Shown here one piece after another: positions 13,974-18,927 of a stretch of DNA of 18,927 bases. The DNA is from Candidatus Woesearchaeota archaeon. GTDB lineage: Archaea > Nanobdellota > Nanobdellia > SCGC-AAA011-G17 > GW2011-AR17. The DNA lies in NCBI GenBank assembly GCA_003694495.1, contig RFJO01000013.1, positions 1 to 18,927 of the forward strand, read 5' to 3'. A program made the position numbers and the translations under genes. The notes under the pieces were generated by a model, which saw only the letters and a program-made list of their open reading frames with translations, was not told where the DNA came from and made no database searches. Each line of letters begins with the position of its first letter. Within the stretch, counting starts at the first letter, position 1.

Positions 13974-14879
13974 TTATTTGATTTTACTTTTCCTCACATT
14001 AAAAAACTCAAACATTGATTGTATATAATCTTTATCGGTCATAAGTTGCATATAATCAATATTGTTCTGTTCAAAAAACTGAATAAACTCTTTATCTTGC
14101 TTTTTTGTATAAGATAAATACCTTTCTCTTAACAAATCTGAGTCTATCATTAGCCTATCACCAGTGTAAGGATCTTCAACCATAACCTCTCCAATTCCTT
14201 CAGGAAGGTAAATGTCTCTAGGATCTTTTATAATTACGCTTACAAAATCAAACTTTGCCGCCATAAGCTTAAGTTTTTTTTGCCATAATGTTGTTTTGTT
14301 CAATCCAAGGAAGTCGGTAAGCAAGATTACAACAGAGTTCTTTTTTTTGACAAAGCCCAAAGTAAAATCAGCTGCACCAACCAGGTCATAACCACCGCCG
14401 TAAATTGTTGGGTCAGTAAGAAACCTTGCGATTCTGTAAAACTGCGTAGTTCCTTTTGATGCATTTATTTTATGCACAATATGGTCAGAAAATAATATTA
14501 TTCCTACGGAGTCTCCGGCAGTAAGGATTGTGTAAGTCATCGCAAGCAGAAACTCTCCGGCGAATTCATTTTTAAGTTTCTCAGTTGAACCAAATATCAT
14601 GCTATTGCTGACATCTAAGAGGAAATAAACTTCCAATTCTCTAACTTCTCTATATTTTTGTACTAATAATTCCTTAGCCCTTACTGAAGCTTTCCAGTCA
14701 ATCTGGCTTGCGTCCATATCTGGCGTATAATGTTTAAAGCCATCAAACTCTAACCCTGCACCTTTAAATACACTTATGTACTCTCCCAGAACTTTGGTTT
14801 GTACTAATCTTTTAGTAAGAGCTTCAATTTTTTTTACAATTGGTGTAACTTGAATGTTTACTTTTCTTTTTTCAGCCAT
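13974..14879 (-). CDS. DUF58 protein (VWA-like)
   Basis: This 301-residue DUF58 protein is the usual middle partner between MoxR and a VWA membrane protein. The DUF58 signature is at about 38-75: KGAGLEFDGFKHYTPDMDAS, then QIDWKASVRAKELLVQKYRE. A VWA-like core follows with a MIDAS-type motif LLDVSNSM (Asp89, Ser91, Ser93) and a later LLTDFLG. There are no transmembrane segments, so it should be cytosolic; many bacterial DUF58 proteins have two N-terminal helices. Its start lies one base after the moxR stop (TAAAATG, the same junction as gyrB-gyrA), which suggests coupled translation. Biochemical function is unknown in general; it is thought to act with MoxR as a chaperone or adaptor. Confidence 0.9.
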   Translation of the reverse strand: MAEKRKVNIQVTPIVKKIEALTKRLVQTKVLGEYISVFKGAGLEFDGFKHYTPDMDASQIDWKASVRAKELLVQKYREVRELEVYFLLDVSNSMIFGSTEKLKNEFAGEFLLAMTYTILTAGDSVGIILFSDHIVHKINASKGTTQFYRIARFLTDPTIYGGGYDLVGAADFTLGFVKKKNSVVILLTDFLGLNKTTLWQKKLKLMAAKFDFVSVIIKDPRDIYLPEGIGEVMVEDPYTGDRLMIDSDLLRERYLSYTKKQDKEFIQFFEQNNIDYMQLMTDKDYIQSMFEFFNVRKSKIK

Positions 14880-14880
14880 T

Positions 14881-15870
14881 TTATGGTATTGGTACCCTTG
14901 AAAGAATATCTTTTATGACCATGTCAGGTGTAATCTTTTCTGCTTCTGCTTCGTATGTCAATAATAGTCTATGCCTTAGTACATCGTATGCAACATCTTT
15001 TACATGTTGTGGGGTAACATACTGTTTTCCTTTTAGCAAGGCTTGTGTTTTTGCGCCAATAAATAAAGCAATTGACGCCCTCGGTGATGCGCCCCAATCA
15101 ATATATTTTGCATATTTTAGTTTATACTTGTTTGGGTACCGAGTTGCATCAATTATCCTTACAATATACTTTTCAATTTCTTTATCAAGGTAAATGTTTT
15201 TGACAAAATCTTGCATTTTAAGTATGGTTTGCGGGTTTAACACGGCTTTAAGGTCATAATCTTCAAACTTCCTTAGTGTCATGTTTGTGTTAAGTATAAG
15301 CTGTTCTTCATCCATTGTGGGGTAAGGCATTAATAGTTTGAATATAAACCTGTCAACTTGCGCTTCAGGCAACCTGTATGTACCTTCCTGTTCGATAGGG
15401 TTTTGTGTGGCCATGACAAAGAACGGGTTCATCATTGGGAATGTTTCTTTACCTATTGTTGCTTGTTTTTCCTGCATAGCTTCAAGCAAAGCAGACTGTG
15501 TTTTAGGCGGCGCCCTGTTAATTTCGTCAGCAAGCACATAGTTTGCAAAGATTGGCCCCTTAATTGTATAAAACCCTTTACCTTCTTGATAAGTTTGCAA
15601 TCCTACGATGTCTGTTGGTAAAAGGTCAACCGTGAACTGTATCCTTGAAAATTGGCAGCCTGTAACTTTAGCAAGAGTTCTTACAAGCAATGTCTTTGCA
15701 ATACCTGGGATACCTTCGACAAGCACATGGCCGTTTGCAAGTAAGCCTCTTAAAAACCCGTCAACAATTGCTTCCTGTCCGATAACAGTTTTTTTTACCT
15801 CTTTTTTTACGTCCATTAATAATTTTGAATATTTGTTAAACAACTTTACATTAATTTTTTCATTTTCCAT
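14881..15870 (-). CDS. MoxR-family AAA+ ATPase
   Basis: This 329-residue MoxR AAA+ ATPase is a family thought to act as a chaperone assembling or activating protein complexes. Walker A is GIPGIAKT (53-60), Walker B LADEINR (113-119), and sensor 1 is Asn157 in MATQNPIEQEGTYRLPEAQ, the MoxR hallmark. The arginine of QVDRF lies at 174, and WGASPRA in the lid is conserved in the family. I chose the ATG at 15870, four bases after GGTGAT, over a GTG three codons upstream. It lies 45 bases after the stop of the surface protein gene in the same direction. A TATA box in that gap could give an additional internal start. It is first of the MoxR-DUF58-VWA trio, whose junctions are one and three bases. 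Confidence 0.95.
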   Translation of the reverse strand: MENEKINVKLFNKYSKLLMDVKKEVKKTVIGQEAIVDGFLRGLLANGHVLVEGIPGIAKTLLVRTLAKVTGCQFSRIQFTVDLLPTDIVGLQTYQEGKGFYTIKGPIFANYVLADEINRAPPKTQSALLEAMQEKQATIGKETFPMMNPFFVMATQNPIEQEGTYRLPEAQVDRFIFKLLMPYPTMDEEQLILNTNMTLRKFEDYDLKAVLNPQTILKMQDFVKNIYLDKEIEKYIVRIIDATRYPNKYKLKYAKYIDWGASPRASIALFIGAKTQALLKGKQYVTPQHVKDVAYDVLRHRLLLTYEAEAEKITPDMVIKDILSRVPIP

Positions 15871-15874
15871 TAAT

Positions 15875-15880
15875 ATCACC
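15875..15880 (-). promoter_or_regulatory. Shine-Dalgarno site GGTGAT for moxR
   Basis: On the - strand GGTGAT lies four bases before the ATG at 15870, the same spacing as at rps24e. It supports translation from a polycistronic message that begins upstream, in or before the surface protein gene. Confidence 0.6.
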
Positions 15881-15893
15881 TACGCATTTCATA

Positions 15894-15901
15894 TATTTAT
15901 A
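15894..15901 (-). promoter_or_regulatory. Possible internal TATA box before moxR
   Basis: Read on the - strand, TATAAATA (within GATATAAATATAT) is centred about 27 nt before the moxR ATG. Transcription from here would start at or within a few bases of the ATG and largely remove the Shine-Dalgarno site. moxR may therefore be both read through from the surface protein gene and transcribed separately. Confidence 0.4.
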
Positions 15902-15915
15902 TCTTATCATTTAGT

Positions 15916-18900
15916 TTAGATAGGTTTACTATACGTTCTTCTTTTAAAATAATACATTAAAAGCAAAATCGCTAGTATTAATGCAACAACTTCTGCAACA
16001 ATAGTTTTCCAGTTTTCCAGGAAAAAGTTTTGCGCTTTAATTTTCCCATCTTTTTCTTTACCTCTTTCTTTTTTCTCCTGGGCAATAAAATCTTTACACC
16101 CTTCGTTGGCTTTATGAACCAAGTCAAGGCCTTGTTCATACTGCTGCAATTCATACAACTTTTGTGCTTGTTCTAATAGCTCATTAAGTTCAAGACACTC
16201 AGGGTTTTGCAGGAACAAGTCTCTTGTAAACCTAATTTGTTCTTTCAATTGTGTTTTCAATGCAGCGTTCCTTTCCCTCACATCCACAACAATTTGAGCG
16301 TTTTCTTCCAAATCCGGATTATCCACGAACGCGTTAATATCAATTGTATACCTGTCAGGTGTTAACAATCCTGCCGTTATTTCCAGTTCGACTATCCTGC
16401 TTTCTCCAACAGGGATAATAGTAAAGTTACTGTTGTTTAGCAATAGCTTAAGTTCGCTTTGGTTTGTGCTTGCTAATAAATCAATAAAATTCAGGTCAAG
16501 CTGTCCACTATTATTTAGTACTATTGGCACAATCGTTTTTGCTAATGGTGTTAGGCTTACCAGTGAAGGCACTATAATATCCAACGATGCAATCTGTGTT
16601 TGCACAGATGTTGAGCTGGAATGTAAGTTTACTGTGTTAGTAATGGGTGCGGGCTTTGCAATCTGGTCAATTATAAGGTAAAATGTGTTTGATTCCACGC
16701 TATGATTTCCATCAAATGCTACAATAGTTATCGGCACTTCACCGTAAAAGTCAGTTGCCGGCATAAATGTTATATTATCTGTGGTTTCATTTATCGTAAC
16801 AGTTATGTTTGGTACGATTGGGTCCTTTAACAAAACATCATCAAATAATGCTTGCGCGTTGTTTGTGAACAAGCCTACCCCGCCAGAATTGACAGGCGAA
16901 GGGTAAGTAATGTTGTAAGCTTTCACATAACCGCTATTATTAGCAACATAAACTATTGTTCTGTTTGGCACATGCTTAACTTTTAGCCAGTATTCATCAC
17001 CTGTATTTATGGTGTAAGAGAAAGTATCATTTATCTGCGTAGTTACGCCGTTATTTACATTTTTCCACACAACTAAATTGTTAGTGTTATCAAGGTAAAC
17101 TTGTTGTGCAGTGTTACAATCATCATTTGCTTCAATACACAACCCAGCAATGCCGTTGCTTAAGAACTTTATTTTTGTCCTAAATTCGGTTATGTTTGAG
17201 TAATCATTTTTTAGCTTATATATAGATTGTGCAAAAACGCTGTTATTAAGTTGTGCATACTTTGTATTGTTGCTTTCATTAACAATGCCCCAATCGCCGC
17301 TTTTGTTATCCAACAAGTTAGTAATTGTAACATTAGAATAATTTGTGCTAAATGTCTCATTTATGCTTATATAATACCATGAAAATGTCAAGTTTGTTTT
17401 ATCATAATCTCTGAAATATTTTGATAAGTTCATACTCCTCGGCTCATTCTCATCCCACCCGGCGCTTAGGTTAGGGATTTGTTGTACCAATATCGGCGGT
17501 GCATCTAGTTGGAATACTGTAACATTCCAGTAATACTTTGTTACTCCACCGCTGGTGTCGTTTAATATAACGGTTATGTTGACTTCATCTTCCTCAGCGA
17601 AAGTTAAGTTATAGTCCCACGTGGTTGTGCTTGCATATGATCCTGTTTTTTTCAATGACGCGTTCCAGTACCAGCTTATTGTAAAATATTCACCTTCTGG
17701 ATCGCTACAACCTAACAAATTAATTTGTCCCAAGCTAGTATTCTCAGTAGCGTTCAGCCTTCCCGGTGGGGGTATGTCGGTTACGATGTTATGTCTGAAC
17801 GTTGTACAAGTTGGGTTTGAATTATTATAAATTGAAAAGTTTACAACCTGCGAATCTGTATTGCCATAAGAATCATTAATTGATATGTTGACCCAGTTTG
17901 TCGGACTGTGAGATGCATTAGGCGTAAATGAGATAATCCCTGTTGTTAAATTAATGTCAAACAATGTTGTATTATCATAATAATAAATTGCATCATTTTC
18001 TTCATCTGTTACTAAATCACTAACGTCTAATGTATATGGCGTATTATAAACGAGGCTATAACTATCCGACATGTTTAGTATTGGCGCATCATTTACAGGA
18101 GTAACATTAAAGCTAATAAGCCTTGTATCGCTTGCGTCCATATTATCATACACAGTGATATTAATTGTATAATTCCCCACTTCACTTTGCGTCGGCGTAA
18201 AATTTACAACCGTTGTTGCATAATGGTTGACTGTTGTTATGTTACTTTCATTTAATTTAAAGAACGAATAATTTGCTCTGAACCTTAGTTCAGCATAAGT
18301 ATCATTATCAGATGCGTTTATTATACAACTGAATGGCTGATCCTCATACGCAACCCTTTCATTATCACACACATACTGCAATCTTGGCGGCGCGGCTGCA
18401 TCGCTTATGTTTAGCATGAAAACTTGTGAATCCATTAAACCAGTTGTATCGTTTACAGTAATATTGATAAAATACGTTCCGTTATCCGCAGCACCTGGTG
18501 TAAATGAGAACCTTGCTAAAGTTGGCAAAAGTTTTTGGAAGGTTATGCCTGACAGGGTAGAATTATGGCTAAATGTTAATGTTTCAGTCGAGCCGGGTAT
18601 ATTTCTGTCCTCATCGTTAGCTGTAACATCAAATTGTATTAATTGTCCTTCTGTAGCATTGGTTATGTTAGATATAGGGTCAAGCACTGGGGCTTCTTCA
18701 ACGTTGTATATTGTAAAGTTAAGATCATACTGGTTGATTGCATTTTTTTCGTCTGTTATATTAATCCGAACCCAGTTTGTGCCAACGTAGAAGTCAGTTG
18801 CTGTAAAACTTATGATGCCTTTACTATCAATATTAAACATTGATGTATTATCAGAGAAATTAAACGAATCACCGTCGATGTCTGTTGTGTTAATCGAAAG

Positions 18901-18927
18901 GTTTAAGGAAAATGCATCATTATCAGA
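15916..18927 (-). CDS. Large sequon-rich surface glycoprotein, cadherin-like repeats, N-terminus off window
   Basis: The frame is open through the right edge, so the ATG at 18840 is internal and the signal peptide is missing. Residues below count from that Met. There is a chain of roughly 90-100-residue cadherin/CADG-like or Ig-like domains: end of one to about 48, then about 50-147, 148-249, 250-338, 340-445 and 447-725. Most end in strands such as YFINITVND or NYTINITVYD. The last one seems to contain an inserted jelly-roll at 508-673. A beta domain (about 735-855), a charged helical stalk (856-930) and a single transmembrane helix (944-964) follow, ending in a basic KRRTYSKPI tail inside the cell. 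More than 50 Asn-X-Ser/Thr sequons suggest heavy N-glycosylation. Eight cysteines fall in four close pairs. It is probably an adhesin or envelope protein; its ligand is unknown. Confidence 0.85.
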   Translation of the reverse strand, partial: SDNDAFSLNLSINTTDIDGDSFNFSDNTSMFNIDSKGIISFTATDFYVGTNWVRINITDEKNAINQYDLNFTIYNVEEAPVLDPISNITNATEGQLIQFDVTANDEDRNIPGSTETLTFSHNSTLSGITFQKLLPTLARFSFTPGAADNGTYFINITVNDTTGLMDSQVFMLNISDAAAPPRLQYVCDNERVAYEDQPFSCIINASDNDTYAELRFRANYSFFKLNESNITTVNHYATTVVNFTPTQSEVGNYTINITVYDNMDASDTRLISFNVTPVNDAPILNMSDSYSLVYNTPYTLDVSDLVTDEENDAIYYYDNTTLFDINLTTGIISFTPNASHSPTNWVNISINDSYGNTDSQVVNFSIYNNSNPTCTTFRHNIVTDIPPPGRLNATENTSLGQINLLGCSDPEGEYFTISWYWNASLKKTGSYASTTTWDYNLTFAEEDEVNITVILNDTSGGVTKYYWNVTVFQLDAPPILVQQIPNLSAGWDENEPRSMNLSKYFRDYDKTNLTFSWYYISINETFSTNYSNVTITNLLDNKSGDWGIVNESNNTKYAQLNNSVFAQSIYKLKNDYSNITEFRTKIKFLSNGIAGLCIEANDDCNTAQQVYLDNTNNLVVWKNVNNGVTTQINDTFSYTINTGDEYWLKVKHVPNRTIVYVANNSGYVKAYNITYPSPVNSGGVGLFTNNAQALFDDVLLKDPIVPNITVTINETTDNITFMPATDFYGEVPITIVAFDGNHSVESNTFYLIIDQIAKPAPITNTVNLHSSSTSVQTQIASLDIIVPSLVSLTPLAKTIVPIVLNNSGQLDLNFIDLLASTNQSELKLLLNNSNFTIIPVGESRIVELEITAGLLTPDRYTIDINAFVDNPDLEENAQIVVDVRERNAALKTQLKEQIRFTRDLFLQNPECLELNELLEQAQKLYELQQYEQGLDLVHKANEGCKDFIAQEKKERGKEKDGKIKAQNFFLENWKTIVAEVVALILAILLLMYYFKRRTYSKPI
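16822..17319 (-). other. Probable jelly-roll (LamG-like) domain nested in a cadherin-like domain
   Basis: This covers residues about 508-673 of the partial surface protein. It opens with NLLDNKSGDWGIVNESNN and closes with GGVGLFTNNAQALFDDVLLK. Both ends are typical of concanavalin-like jelly-roll domains that bind carbohydrate (an opening SGDW-ivn segment and a closing GLFT....FDDV segment). The flanking pieces, about 447-507 and 676-725, read as the first and second halves of one cadherin-like domain (PNITVTINETTDNITFMPATD after the insert). Cys568 and Cys575 lie inside it. The call rests on pattern recognition only. Confidence 0.5.

Overview
The window looks like a compact, AT-rich archaeal chromosome. 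Four adjacent genes form a typical archaeal information-processing cluster: RNA polymerase subunit Rpo7, Spt4, and ribosomal proteins S24e and S27ae, preceded by a PIN-domain RNase. Most transcription units have a TATA box 25-29 nt before the start codon, which implies leaderless mRNAs. Other archaeal signatures are a DUF357 protein, an archaeal-type SbcD/Mre11 nuclease and an aRF1-type glutamine methyltransferase. A bacterial-type gyrase (gyrB-gyrA), tiny intergenic gaps, overlapping convergent stops and a large, sequon-rich surface protein fit a DPANN-type lineage (Woesearchaeota or Pacearchaeota-like). That placement is an inference from gene content; no 16S rRNA is present.

Layout. 1-936: 5'-truncated DUF318/ArsP-like permease (+). 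933-1217: DUF357 protein (-). 1273-1998: thymidylate-kinase-like protein (+). 1986-6291: gyrB-gyrA operon (-). 6292-6542: divergent promoter region with hairpins. 6543-8333: operon of PIN RNase, rpo7, spt4, rps24e and rps27ae (+). 8383-9348: membrane-anchored transglutaminase-like protein A (+). 9330-10652: operon of thioredoxin-like protein, winged-helix protein and HemK/Mtq2-type methyltransferase (-). 10761-11960: Mre11/SbcD-like nuclease (+). 11993-12928: exported transglutaminase-like protein B, a paralogue of A (+). 12929-13040: convergent spacer with a strong hairpin. 13041-18927: putative operon (-) read as giant surface glycoprotein (N-terminus off the window), MoxR AAA+ ATPase, DUF58 protein, membrane VWA protein.

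The right third reads as a cell-envelope module. A heavily glycosylatable surface protein is followed by a MoxR-DUF58-VWA set, a type of chaperone-like machinery often found next to envelope or transglutaminase genes. Two exported transglutaminase-like paralogues lie on the other side. The left two thirds are mostly housekeeping functions: DNA topology, nucleotide synthesis, transcription, translation, release-factor modification and DNA-end repair.

The main oddities are an in-frame, DNA-level tandem repeat forming an acidic tail on ribosomal protein S24e, a probable jelly-roll domain nested inside a cadherin-like domain of the surface protein, the transglutaminase-like paralogue pair, a shared palindromic TATA box firing in both directions, and a 13-bp hairpin behind transglutaminase B. 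No stretch over 300 bases lacks a gene. I see no tRNA, rRNA, CRISPR array or insertion sequence.
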